A DNA stretch of 64,000 nucleotides from an uncultured Lachnospiraceae bacterium (GTDB lineage: Bacteria; Bacillota; Clostridia; Lachnospirales; Lachnospiraceae), in assembly GCA_910579935.1 (NCBI GenBank), contig CAJTVQ010000010.1, positions 36,070-100,069 of the forward strand. Reading direction: 5' to 3'. Shown here piece by piece: positions 43,549 to 51,952 of this stretch. How positions within the stretch are numbered: position 1 is the stretch's first letter; every line of letters starts with the position of its first letter. Made by a program: the position numbers and the translations under genes. Below the pieces are notes generated by a model. That model was given only the letters and a program-made list of their open reading frames with translations. It did no database searches and had not been told where the DNA came from.

Positions 43549-44166
43549 TTATAAATCATCCCAGTCTCTCTTCATCTTACACTCTACTGCTGCCTTCAGC
43601 AGTCCGGCCGTTCCATCCACGCCAAATTCACTGCTGTCTATCAGCATATCTTTCCCCTCTTTCTGATCCCAATTATTATCCGTAAAATATTCATAATAAT
43701 TCTTTCTCGTTTTATCCATATAGCGTACTACTTTTTCCGCTTCATCCTTTGAAAAATTGTATCGTTCCATCACTGTTTCCACACGGATGCTGTAAGGGGC
43801 ATAAATATATACCTTCAATACTTCCGGACGGTTCCTCAGCACATAATCCGCTCCCCGTCCTACAATGACGCAGGATTCTCCGCTTTTTACGATTTTGCGG
43901 ATCGTTTCCGCCTGCGCACGGTATATCTTTTCATTTGGATTGTCCTGTATAAAATCAAAACCGGGCCCAAACTTAATGACTTTACCGATCAGTTTTTCAT
44001 CTGCCCTTCCCATGGTCTTCCATTCTATCCCGCTCTCTTTTGCCGCCCTCTCGATTAAATTCCTGTCATAAAAACCAATCCCCAGTTCTTTCGCCAGTTT
44101 TTCCCCTATCCTGCGCCCGTTGCTGCCAAAACATCTTCCTATCGTAACTACGATCTGCCTCTCCAT
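43549..44166 (-). CDS. Cytidylate kinase-like family protein
   Basis: The 205-residue protein belongs to the cytidylate-kinase-like P-loop family. The nucleotide-binding region reads IGRCFGSNGRRIGEKLAKELG, a modified Walker A that lacks the classical GKS/T. Further conserved parts are FYDRNLIERAAKESGI and VIVGRGADYVLRNRPEVLKVYIYA. These proteins are widespread in clostridia and their substrate is not established; they are distinct from the essential Cmk. A promoter lies at 44233-44261. Confidence 0.82.
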   Translation of the reverse strand: MERQIVVTIGRCFGSNGRRIGEKLAKELGIGFYDRNLIERAAKESGIEWKTMGRADEKLIGKVIKFGPGFDFIQDNPNEKIYRAQAETIRKIVKSGESCVIVGRGADYVLRNRPEVLKVYIYAPYSIRVETVMERYNFSKDEAEKVVRYMDKTRKNYYEYFTDNNWDQKEGKDMLIDSSEFGVDGTAGLLKAAVECKMKRDWDDL

Positions 44167-44232
44167 ACCTTATCACCCGTACCTTTCTCAATCTTCAGGC
44201 AAAATACATGTACAAGTAAATTCAATACTTAT

Positions 44233-44261
44233 AGTATAGCCGATTGCAGTGGAATGCACAA
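44233..44261 (-). promoter_or_regulatory. Candidate promoter of the kinase-like/exonuclease operon
   Basis: On the minus strand TTGTGC (44256-44261), a 17-base spacer and TATACT (44233-44238) lie 67 bases before the start codon at 44166. Confidence 0.45.
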
Positions 44262-44295
44262 GACTTCCCGTTTACCTTAGTTTAGCCAGTACCCA

Positions 44296-44359
44296 GCTCC
44301 GGCCAAAGGGATTTCACCGCAGCCGGAACCTGCCGCCGCGAAATCCCTTTGGCCGGAGC
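44296..44359. repeat. Perfect 20-bp inverted repeat with 24-base GC-rich loop
   Basis: GCTCCGGCCAAAGGGATTTC (44296-44315) is exactly complementary to 44340-44359. No T-run follows on either side, so it is not a standard terminator. Its arm resembles that of the 54-bp palindrome at 46568 (GCxCCGGC, then AAG, then ATTT at the same offsets). The two flank the broken gene block. Confidence 0.7.
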
Positions 44360-44367
44360 GTTGCCTG

Positions 44368-44720
44368 TTATCTGCTATTAAAAATGAATTCCGCTTCTTC
44401 TTCATCATACAGGTAGAATTTATGATCCTCGATCAGTTCGGTCCTTCCTGATTATCTTCCCGCCATATGGCGAGATAATTATTATGGGAACGTACCGCAT
44501 GGCGGATGGTTTTGTGATGCCGGACACCGTCATGCCTGTGGGGAAACAATACGATTTCCTCCATACCCTGTACGGACTTTCCCCATTCCGTTCCTTCCGC
44601 CGCAATGGCAATGACCAGGGACGGAAGACAGATTTTTCTGTCTCTCCAGTCTTCCACTGCCGATTGCGCAACCTCATAAATAAAATCCTTTCTTTCCTTT
44701 CTCTGTTCAATCCGTGTCAT
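44368..44720 (-). pseudogene. Broken glucosaminidase-domain (peptidoglycan hydrolase) gene
   Basis: The reading frame starts at ATG 44720 with AGGAG upstream and encodes MTRIEQRKERKDFIYEVAQ, then CLPSLVIAIAAEGTEWGKS. This is the start of a glucosaminidase domain, where LPSLxIAQAxLESGWGKS is usual. Downstream the frame (HAVRSHNNYLAIW) continues recognisable domain sequence but stops at about 44433. A matching C-terminal end, LIEDHKFYLYDEEEAEFIF, lies in another frame and ends at 44368. The conserved NNxFGIK segment is missing. Frameshifts and a deletion are therefore likely. The ATG lies within the tail of the phosphatase frame upstream. Confidence 0.6.
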
Positions 44721-46272
44721 TCTGACTCTCCTTTTTATAATCGGCATCTTTCTTCTTACAAATCAGATGGTTTTTTCCTCCTGTATATTTGTATCCCATC
44801 CAGTCCATCCGCTTCTTGACAAGATAAATGCCGAGTCCTCCTTTTTTCCTGTCCTCCAGCAGCTCTTACACATTCGGGTCCGGTCTTTCCAGCGGATTAT
44901 AAGGGATTCCGTCATCTTCAAAATACAGACAGATTTCCCTCTCCTTCGGTATTCCGTTTTCCGCCGCGCCGTTTTCTTCTACCGCGATTCCCAACGTGAC
45001 TTCTTTCGCCTTGCTGTAATAACAGATGTTGGAAAAAATCTCATCCACTGCCATCTGTATTTTGATGATGGTTTTCATGGATACTCCTTTTTCTCTTAAG
45101 GTTTCTTCCACATAATCCGCAAACTCGCGTATATGCTCCATGTCCGGTATACCTGTTTTTTTCTCATATACCGTTCCGTGATAAGTAAGCGCTATCATCG
45201 TAATATCATCAAACTGTTCCGTATCCTGTTGGAAACGACTGATATCGTCCCATATTTCTTTTAATAATTCTTCCGGTGTCCGGATATTTTCTTTTTCTGC
45301 CATTGTCTTCAACCGTCCCTCTCCATATAATTCTTCCCGTATACTGGTCGCCTCCGTTACGCCGTCCGTATAAAGAAGAAGGGTATCTTCCTTGTTCATG
45401 TGTATCCGTGACTTACGGTAGGGCGCTCCCTCCATTCCCGCCAATACCAATCCGCCAAGAGTGGTATCGTAATAGCAGCCGCTGTTCTGCTTCCGAATCA
45501 AGGGGCGGCAGTGTCCGGCATTTACAAAGACCAGTTCTCCGGTAGAAAGGGTCAGGATGCCTATCCAGGCAGTTACAAACATACCGTTTTTATTGTTGCT
45601 GCAAAGTCTGTCGTTTATTTCCTCCACTGCCTGCTCCAAAGAATGCCCTGCCATAATATGGCCCATAATATGACTGCGGATCAAAGTGCGGGATACTACC
45701 ATAAACAGCGCGGCCGGAACTCCTTTACCGGATACATCCGCCATCACCAATACCAAACGGTCTTCATCCAATAAAAAGAAATCATAGAAATCCCCGCCCA
45801 CGCCCTTTGCAGGTATCATGGCGGCGGCTATGGAAAATTCTTTCCGGTCAATAAACGCTCCTTCCGTTTCCGGAAGCATATCCGCCTGCAATCTTGCCGC
45901 TACTGTGAGCTCTGTGCGGATTTTTTCCTTTTCCTCCGTAATCTTTGTCATATTCTGGATGTAGTAGCCCACATCCTGCATCATCTTCCAAAATGCCGCC
46001 GCAAGATATCCGGGTTCGCCGGAGAGCCGTGCCAGCTCCCGGCACTCCTGCATCCAGGCTGTCATATCGCTTTCCCCTCTTTTGTCTTCCGGACTGCCCG
46101 CCACCTGCCTTTTCCGGTCCGCATATCCGATTGCCACCCTTGAAAGTTTTTCTATGGGAATGGTTATCTTATTCTGCAGGTACTGCAGGAAACAGACCGA
46201 AACCCCACACAGGACAAAAAAATCCACGGATACTCTTATATATACCCTGTTCCAAAGCTGCAGCATGGACAC
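44707..46272 (-). pseudogene. SpoIIE-type phosphatase with anti-sigma-like ATPase domain, truncated at the 5' end and carrying an in-frame stop
   Basis: The open frame 46272-44866 (468 codons) encodes a membrane helix (VDFFVLCGVSVCFLQYL) and a HAMP-like linker. A SpoIIE/PP2C phosphatase follows (ARLQADMLPE, GGDFYDFFLLDEDRLVLVMADVSGKGVPAALFM, LLLYTDGVTEA, FDDITMIAL). The start of an RsbW-type ATPase domain (AVDEIFSNICYY, FEDDGIPYNPLERPDPNV) completes it. TAA at 44866-44868 ends it before the G2 box. The same frame then continues ELLEDRKKGGLGIYLVKK and on to a TGA at 44707-44709, exactly the missing part of the ATPase domain. The N-terminal sensor domain expected before the helix is absent and is replaced by an amidase fragment. 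A damaged partner-switch regulator is likely. Confidence 0.8.
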
Positions 46273-46429
46273 AAGCCCTTGCCGCGTCCGGATGGTTCCA
46301 GTTACGCATAAACACCTCTGCGGAAGGCTGAGAACAGCCTACACTGTGAAGCATAAGTCCTTTCACTTTCATTTTCTTTCCTGCTCTGAAGCAGGGATTG
46401 TTTGTCAGAATACTTTCCACAATCTCCAT
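46262..46429 (-). pseudogene. N-terminal fragment of an N-acetylmuramoyl-L-alanine amidase
   Basis: With AAGGAGG before the ATG at 46429, the frame encodes MEIVESILTNN, then VKGLMLHSVGCSQPS and FMRNWN, up to ACVHA. This is the well-conserved start of an amidase_2-type peptidoglycan amidase (first zinc His in LMLHSVG). After about 56 codons homology stops abruptly, and the DNA continues as the membrane-helix region of the SpoIIE phosphatase in another frame. A deletion that removed the amidase body and the phosphatase N-terminus explains this. Confidence 0.75.
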
Positions 46430-46567
46430 ATCATATCCTCCTTTTTAACCAAAAAACGCACTATTTAAACTTTTAAAACATTTATTTCCTGCGCTTTTTC
46501 ATGATATGTAAACATAATACGATATTTTGTTAAGGGGGATTTCCTGTGGTTTCAAAGGAGACACACA

Positions 46568-46621
46568 GCACCGGCAGAAGTCATTTGCCGCCAGCTGGCG
46601 GCAAATGACTTCTGCCGGTGC
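46568..46621. repeat. Perfect 54-bp palindrome
   Basis: Two 27-base arms meet without any unpaired loop base. The left arm opens GCACCGGCAGAAGTCATTTG and the centre is AGCT. On RNA it would form a very stable hairpin; no T-run follows. It lies in the middle of the putative invertible segment, so its sequence does not change on inversion. Confidence 0.85.
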
Positions 46622-46655
46622 GTCCTCATCCCCAATCAAACTATGAAAAAACCTC

Positions 46656-46684
46656 TTGACACATTCAACAAAATATCGTATTTT
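46656..46684 (+). promoter_or_regulatory. Promoter-like element inside/over the right inversion site
   Basis: TTGACA (46656-46661), a 17-base spacer and TATTTT (46679-46684, within the right site) point rightward, away from the amidase/phosphatase genes. If the segment flips, the same TTGACA would pair with TATTAT of the left site at equal spacing and point leftward to those genes. Confidence 0.5.
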
Positions 46685-46768
46685 GTTAACTCCTTAAAAT
46701 CCCCCTGCTATTCCCATAAATCCGACTCCCATACCGTCATTTTTCCTACGTATCAACCACCCGAAACA

Positions 46769-47590
46769 TTAAAACTCCAACCCGTCCAGCTTACACCGCT
46801 TTTCCTCCGCTGTCGTAGTCGTATAAATACGGGTCGTCTCCAAACTGGAATGTCCTAAGATATCCGCCAGTTCCGTTAAGTCGGCATACTGCCTCATATA
46901 TGTTATGGCAAAAAGATGCCGGAAACTATGGGGATGCGCCTTTTTCTTTTCCACACCGGCCATATCCGCCATATAAACCAGCATCTTGTATACGGCAATC
47001 CTGCTTATTGCTTTCTGCCTGTTTCCCTTAAAAATTACTCCGTTTTCTATTTCTTCCATTTTGCAGTAATCCTTCAGTTCTACCACCAGCTTTGCAGGGA
47101 GATATACCTCTCTTGTTTTGCCTTTATTGCCTACTACAAATTTTCCCAAAAAAAGAACTTCTACCGTCAGAAAAGCAAGTTCACTGATCCGTATCCCAGT
47201 GAATACCAAAACTCTCATAATGTAATAATATTTGAACCTTCCGCTTTCTTTTGCATAGGAAAGAATATTTCTGTATTCTTCCATATTTATGACATTTTCC
47301 AGGCTCCTGCATTTTTGCAGGCGTTCTGTTTTAACGGTACAATTTCCATATCCGGCATATTTTAAATAACTGTTGGCTGCCACGATATACAGATTTATAG
47401 TTGTCACTTTTTTGTTTTGACCCAACAGATGTTTCTTGTATCCGATCATTTCTTTTTTCGTAACAGGTTTTCCATCCATATATTCCAGCAAAAGCGATGC
47501 CTGCCTTACATAAATATCAATGGTCCCTTTTGATAATTCTTTTTGGAATAGATAATCTGCATATTTTTCCAGCTTCTTTGTTTGCTTCAT
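46769..47590 (-). CDS. Tyrosine recombinase/integrase
   Basis: The 273-residue protein has an N-terminal SAM-like core-binding domain (residues 5-85) and a catalytic domain. The catalytic set of tyrosine recombinases is complete: Arg in FTGIRISELAFL, HxxR in HSFRH, His in GHSS, and the nucleophile Tyr256 in RIYTTTT. It resembles small XerD-like recombinases and those that invert promoters in clostridia. It stands alone, with the candidate inversion sites just downstream of its stop codon, so it is the probable enzyme acting on them. Confidence 0.88.
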   Translation of the reverse strand: MKQTKKLEKYADYLFQKELSKGTIDIYVRQASLLLEYMDGKPVTKKEMIGYKKHLLGQNKKVTTINLYIVAANSYLKYAGYGNCTVKTERLQKCRSLENVINMEEYRNILSYAKESGRFKYYYIMRVLVFTGIRISELAFLTVEVLFLGKFVVGNKGKTREVYLPAKLVVELKDYCKMEEIENGVIFKGNRQKAISRIAVYKMLVYMADMAGVEKKKAHPHSFRHLFAITYMRQYADLTELADILGHSSLETTRIYTTTTAEEKRCKLDGLEF

Positions 47591-47680
47591 TTTGTTACCT
47601 CACTTCCCTTTTACAACCATCAGGCATGAGAAGCTGTTTTCCATATAGCAGGGGTAAGAAACTGTTCATACCATACCACA

Positions 47681-50600
47681 TTATCTATATAGAACATAAT
47701 CCTGCATTTCCCGAAGAAATCCTGCTTCCGCCAAGGCAGCTTCCGCAGTATCCGGATATTCTTTTACTACGATTCTTTTTAATGCGGGAAATATTTTTCC
47801 CCGTTTATATTCCTGCACAAAAAGTTTCAGACATTCTTCCTGCCGTGTTTCATCAAAAATACGTAGTGCCTTTCCCTGTCTTTCCATCACTGCCACAGGT
47901 ACGCCGCCAAAACATGCAGCCGCATTTCCTGCAATATTTAAAAAGTTCCTTCCTTCTCTATGAGGCAGTATTTTTCCCCAGCATTGGACCGGGTCCGCCG
48001 CATTGATCCAGATTAATTTTTTCTCCGGTTTCTGAAGCATCCGTACCACAGTTCCGTAATCTTTTTCTCTGATGAACTGCACACCGGACATTCCATCCAC
48101 GAAATAGCCCCTTCTTGCCTGTCCTGTATATTCCCGGATACGGAGTACGGATAATGCTTCCTGCCACGACAGTCCGCAGGCCGCGGCCGTTTCCCTGCAT
48201 AATATCAGACATCGGTCAAAACAGTTTTCTATTTTCGCTTCTATCGGCAGTTCCTTCATGGGCCTTACCACATCCCATCTTCCGGCATTCAATGCCTTCA
48301 CTTTTACATTTACGCGCTGGCGTACCGTAGATTTTTTTGTTTTATCTTTATTGATCCACTGACGCACCGGTACAAAACTGTCCGCACATACCAGGCCTTT
48401 CTCCATCAGGGACATTAAAGCATCATAAGGAGACTCTCCTTCCAAAAGTCCGTTCAGCGACTGTAAGAAACTGGCGCCGCGTTTTAAAAGCGTCCGGTAA
48501 ATGATCTGCTCTTTTTCGGTAAGCTCCTCCATCCGTTCCCTGCAATCCGTATCCCAGTCTATGTCCTGCTGGCGGTCAAAACGTATGCCCCCCTTTTCCT
48601 CCATATGCCAGAATAATTCACCTTTTGTAAGATACGTATCCAGTACTGCTTCCCTGTAATTCCTGATCCGGCCGGGAATCAGAACCCCTTCCCAAAAAGA
48701 AGCCGGAAAAACAGCCCCCGCGTATTGTTTTAGCAGGTTTTCCAAACACTCTTCCGCAGGTGCGCCGGATTCCATGCGGGAAAACAGCAGCGCCGCATAA
48801 GCCTCCGCCGGGCAGGTCTGCGCCGCTTCCCGGCGGTTTTTCAACGTCCGTTTTCTGGCGCGGCGGTAAAGCTGCGCATGATAATATCTTCCATCCTGTT
48901 TTGCCGCTTCTTCCCGGCGGCACAATTCTTCCAAAATTTCCTCTGCATCCGAAACAGGCAGGCCGTAACGCTGCGCCGTCTCCTCCGCATCTGCCGCCCC
49001 CCGGTAACGCAGCATACGCCTTACGATATGGAACCGTTCTTCCTTCCCGCAGGACTTATCATCCTGCTGCGAGGATTCCGTGCAGGATATTTTTCCCAAA
49101 GCCGCTGCATATTCTTCTTCCTGCTCCGCTGCAATCCACAGCCCCTGTTCCAAATACAGTACCCTGCCGTCCCTCGCCAGACGGTCCAGCCACTCTGCCG
49201 GAATCTCCAATTCCCCCGCTGCCAAGTCTCCTTCTGTCATAAGAAGGGAATGAAGCTGCTTTTCATCTTTTGGAAGTTTCTCCCGTTCCTGTATCTGTGC
49301 CAGCTCCTGCTGTCCGGGCTGCAGCAGGTTTTTTTCCTGTTTCAGCGCTTCCTCTACCGCCCGGTGGATTTCCTGCGGAGTCGGGGAATAATCGTACATC
49401 ACAGCCGCTTCCTGTCCCCATTGAAACGGAAGGGACATAGGGGAAGGCATCTCGGTATAAACTTCCCTCACTTCTACGATACCGGAGCGGATATCATATA
49501 AAAGCTCTTTTAAACCTTCCGCATCCCATAATTCCTGCATACATTCCCTTCTGGTTTCCCGCATCAGCGGATGTTCTTTTTCCCTTACCACCTGCTCCAT
49601 CATCTCCGCACTCCGCAACCGCTGCATCCAAAGGGGCTGCCGCCCGTTTTTCCGCACCCCCATCATCAGCGCACGGCCGCTGTTATAGCGGAATGCCATA
49701 TTGAAGACAGGAGTAACAGGCAAAAGAATCTCCAACTGTTTCAGGCATGTGTCGGGATTGATCTTCTGCAAAACCCCTTCCGGAAAAATCCCGTCCCCGT
49801 AGGAATACAGCAAAAATCCTTCCTCTTCATCCACGCTGCCGATTTCCGCTCCCAGATGTTCTTCCGCCGCTTTTGCCGCAAGAAGCGCCAAAGGCCCGTG
49901 AATCCGCCTTCCAAAAACAGAATGAAACATTAACTGGCTGTTCCCGGAGGAATCCTTAAAATGTTCTGCAATAATCGTCCTGTCATCCGGAAGTCCTCCG
50001 GTACTCTTTATCTGCCGCTCCAAATAACCAAAGGCAAGGCTTGCTGCCGTTCCGTCCAGCCCCAATCCTGCAAGGGCATCGGACAGTTTCCCGTCCCGGT
50101 AAGCTTCCTGCAGCGAACGGAACATACGGCCGAAAGCTTCTCCCGTCCGTTTATTCCGTCCCTTGATCTCCCCTTTCCAAAAGGGAAGTCTCGCCCCTTC
50201 CACAGGAGCCTGTGTTACGGTCACGGTATCCCTGCTGATGTTCAATACTTTCCATGCAAAAGAGCCAAGTATAAAACGGTCTCCCTTTTGGGATTCGTAA
50301 ACAAATTCCTCGTCTACTTCCCCAAGTTTCACTCCCTCTTCCGTCTTTACTGCATACAGCCCTTTGTCGGGAATCGTACCGCCTGCGGAAATGGCCAGCA
50401 TCCTGCTGTAACCGTCCCCCTCTACTCTTTCATGTATCCGGTCGTATAGAATCCTTGGCCTGGCAGGAATGTCGCGTCCATGTTCGTAATCCCCTGCCAG
50501 CATACCAAGTACGGACTTCACATCTTCTTTCGTAACCTTGCGAAACGGCCATGCCCGCGGCAGAATTTCCATTACCTCATCCAGCCTGTAACTCTTGAAA

Positions 50601-51871
50601 GCCGCCATGGAAACCAAATGCTGGGCCAGTACATCCAGACATTCCGAAGGTGGACTGACATGTTCGATTCCGCCTTCTTTGGCAAGTTCTGCCGTCATGC
50701 CGCAGGATAGACATTCTGCCGGGGTTCTGGGGAAAAGATACATCACACTGACCCGTCCCGGATTGTGTCCTGCTCGTCCCAGCCTCTGCATCGTCCCGGA
50801 AATGGTACGCGGACAGCCCACCTGCAGCACCTGGTCAATTTCTCCCACGTCAATTCCAAGCTCCATGGAAGATGTGGCGCACAGAAGCCTCAACCGCCCG
50901 TCACGCAGGGCCATCTCCGTTTCCGCCCTCTGTTCTTTGGACAGACTCCCATGATGCACCCGCGCAAAACCTTCTCCACCCTGCAAATTCACATAATACG
51001 CCAATTTTTCCGCATATCTTCTCCCTTCCACAAATGCGATCACGCTGCGGTTTCCCTGACAGTACTGATAGACAAGCGACCCCAGTTCTTCCCACAGAGG
51101 GTCTTTTCTTCTTCCTTTCGTGAGATCCGCATATGGGCCAAGTACCTCCAGCCTGACTTGTTTCCTCATGGCAGGAGCAGCGATACTTACCTTTTCCGGC
51201 GCCAGATATTCCGCTGCGGATTCCAAAGGCTCGATGGTAGCCGATAAACCGATACGCTGCAGCGGCTTCCCGCACAAAATATCCAAGCGCGCTAAAGAGA
51301 GCATCAGATGTGCTCCCCGTTTCGTATCGATCATTGCATGAAGTTCATCCAGTATCACGGCCTTTGCCGTTGCAAGTACATTCTGTCCCGTTTTAGAGGT
51401 CAGCATCAGGTACAGGGATTCCGGCGTGGTAATCAGGATATGGGGCGGATGTTTCACCATCCTCTGCCTGTCCCTCTGGGTGGTATCGCCTGTCCGGATT
51501 CCCACAGTTATTCCTTCCGGCTTTCCGGTTCCGTTATTCCAATTTCCGCCATTTTCACCATCCCCTTTGATCCCGTTTAAAGGACGGCTTAAATTCTCAC
51601 GGATATCTGCTGCCAGAGACTTCAGGGGAGAAACATAAATCAGCCATAACTCCTCTTTTAACGTGCCTTCCTCCCACTCTTTCTGCATCCGGTCAAGGAA
51701 TACAAGAAAAGCGGAAAGTGTTTTACCGGTTCCCGTAGGAGCAGATACCAGTACATGCCCGCCTGCCGCGATCAACTGCCATGCTTCCTTCTGCACCGGC
51801 GTGGGTTCCCCAAGCGTACTTCCAAACCACTCTGCTGTTTTATCCCGAAAGAGTTTTAAAACATCTTCCAT
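47681..51871 (-). CDS. lhr: Lhr-type large DEAD/DEAH-box ATP-dependent helicase
   Basis: The 1396-residue protein has the Lhr layout: a helicase core in residues 1-470, then winged-helix and Lhr-specific domains, and a long C-terminal extension. Core motifs are PTPVQKEAW (Q motif), SAPTGTGKT (Walker A), VILDELH (motif II), IGLSATI (motif III), SSMELGIDVGEID and QRLGRAGHN (motif VI). The C-terminal half (FGRRIHGPLALLAA, YSPTPQEIHRAVEEA) is typical of full-length Lhr. It unwinds DNA or RNA-DNA hybrids with a suspected repair role. It has its own transcript, and no neighbour suggests a special job. Confidence 0.9.
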   Translation of the reverse strand: MEDVLKLFRDKTAEWFGSTLGEPTPVQKEAWQLIAAGGHVLVSAPTGTGKTLSAFLVFLDRMQKEWEEGTLKEELWLIYVSPLKSLAADIRENLSRPLNGIKGDGENGGNWNNGTGKPEGITVGIRTGDTTQRDRQRMVKHPPHILITTPESLYLMLTSKTGQNVLATAKAVILDELHAMIDTKRGAHLMLSLARLDILCGKPLQRIGLSATIEPLESAAEYLAPEKVSIAAPAMRKQVRLEVLGPYADLTKGRRKDPLWEELGSLVYQYCQGNRSVIAFVEGRRYAEKLAYYVNLQGGEGFARVHHGSLSKEQRAETEMALRDGRLRLLCATSSMELGIDVGEIDQVLQVGCPRTISGTMQRLGRAGHNPGRVSVMYLFPRTPAECLSCGMTAELAKEGGIEHVSPPSECLDVLAQHLVSMAAFKSYRLDEVMEILPRAWPFRKVTKEDVKSVLGMLAGDYEHGRDIPARPRILYDRIHERVEGDGYSRMLAISAGGTIPDKGLYAVKTEEGVKLGEVDEEFVYESQKGDRFILGSFAWKVLNISRDTVTVTQAPVEGARLPFWKGEIKGRNKRTGEAFGRMFRSLQEAYRDGKLSDALAGLGLDGTAASLAFGYLERQIKSTGGLPDDRTIIAEHFKDSSGNSQLMFHSVFGRRIHGPLALLAAKAAEEHLGAEIGSVDEEEGFLLYSYGDGIFPEGVLQKINPDTCLKQLEILLPVTPVFNMAFRYNSGRALMMGVRKNGRQPLWMQRLRSAEMMEQVVREKEHPLMRETRRECMQELWDAEGLKELLYDIRSGIVEVREVYTEMPSPMSLPFQWGQEAAVMYDYSPTPQEIHRAVEEALKQEKNLLQPGQQELAQIQEREKLPKDEKQLHSLLMTEGDLAAGELEIPAEWLDRLARDGRVLYLEQGLWIAAEQEEEYAAALGKISCTESSQQDDKSCGKEERFHIVRRMLRYRGAADAEETAQRYGLPVSDAEEILEELCRREEAAKQDGRYYHAQLYRRARKRTLKNRREAAQTCPAEAYAALLFSRMESGAPAEECLENLLKQYAGAVFPASFWEGVLIPGRIRNYREAVLDTYLTKGELFWHMEEKGGIRFDRQQDIDWDTDCRERMEELTEKEQIIYRTLLKRGASFLQSLNGLLEGESPYDALMSLMEKGLVCADSFVPVRQWINKDKTKKSTVRQRVNVKVKALNAGRWDVVRPMKELPIEAKIENCFDRCLILCRETAAACGLSWQEALSVLRIREYTGQARRGYFVDGMSGVQFIREKDYGTVVRMLQKPEKKLIWINAADPVQCWGKILPHREGRNFLNIAGNAAACFGGVPVAVMERQGKALRIFDETRQEECLKLFVQEYKRGKIFPALKRIVVKEYPDTAEAALAEAGFLREMQDYVLYR

Positions 51872-51952
51872 ACTTTTCTTTTCCTCTCACTTTTCTTTTT
51901 TCATCTTCACGTCTGACTGCCGTTTCCATTATCCCAAAATATATTTTTTGTG

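Larger units (their letters stand above)
46511..46687. other. Putative invertible DNA segment with 21-bp inverted sites
   Basis: The left site (46511-46531) has arms AACATAATA and TATTTTGTT around CGA. The right site (46667-46687) has arms AACAAAATA and TATTTTGTT around TCG. The left site is the reverse complement of the right at 20 of 21 positions. They enclose 135 bp that include a 54-bp palindrome and a TTGACA box near the right site. The tyrosine recombinase gene ends 81 bp away. This is the layout of recombinase-driven inversion switches. Confidence 0.6.

Noticed and set aside
44484..44819. Plus-strand open frame across the glucosaminidase/phosphatase junction
   Set aside because: The minus strand carries recognisable domain fragments here; the plus frame shows none and has no ribosome site.
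44866..44868. Programmed recoding (selenocysteine or pyrrolysine) at the phosphatase stop
   Set aside because: The codon is TAA, not TGA or TAG, and neighbouring genes are also broken, so decay or a sequence error is simpler.
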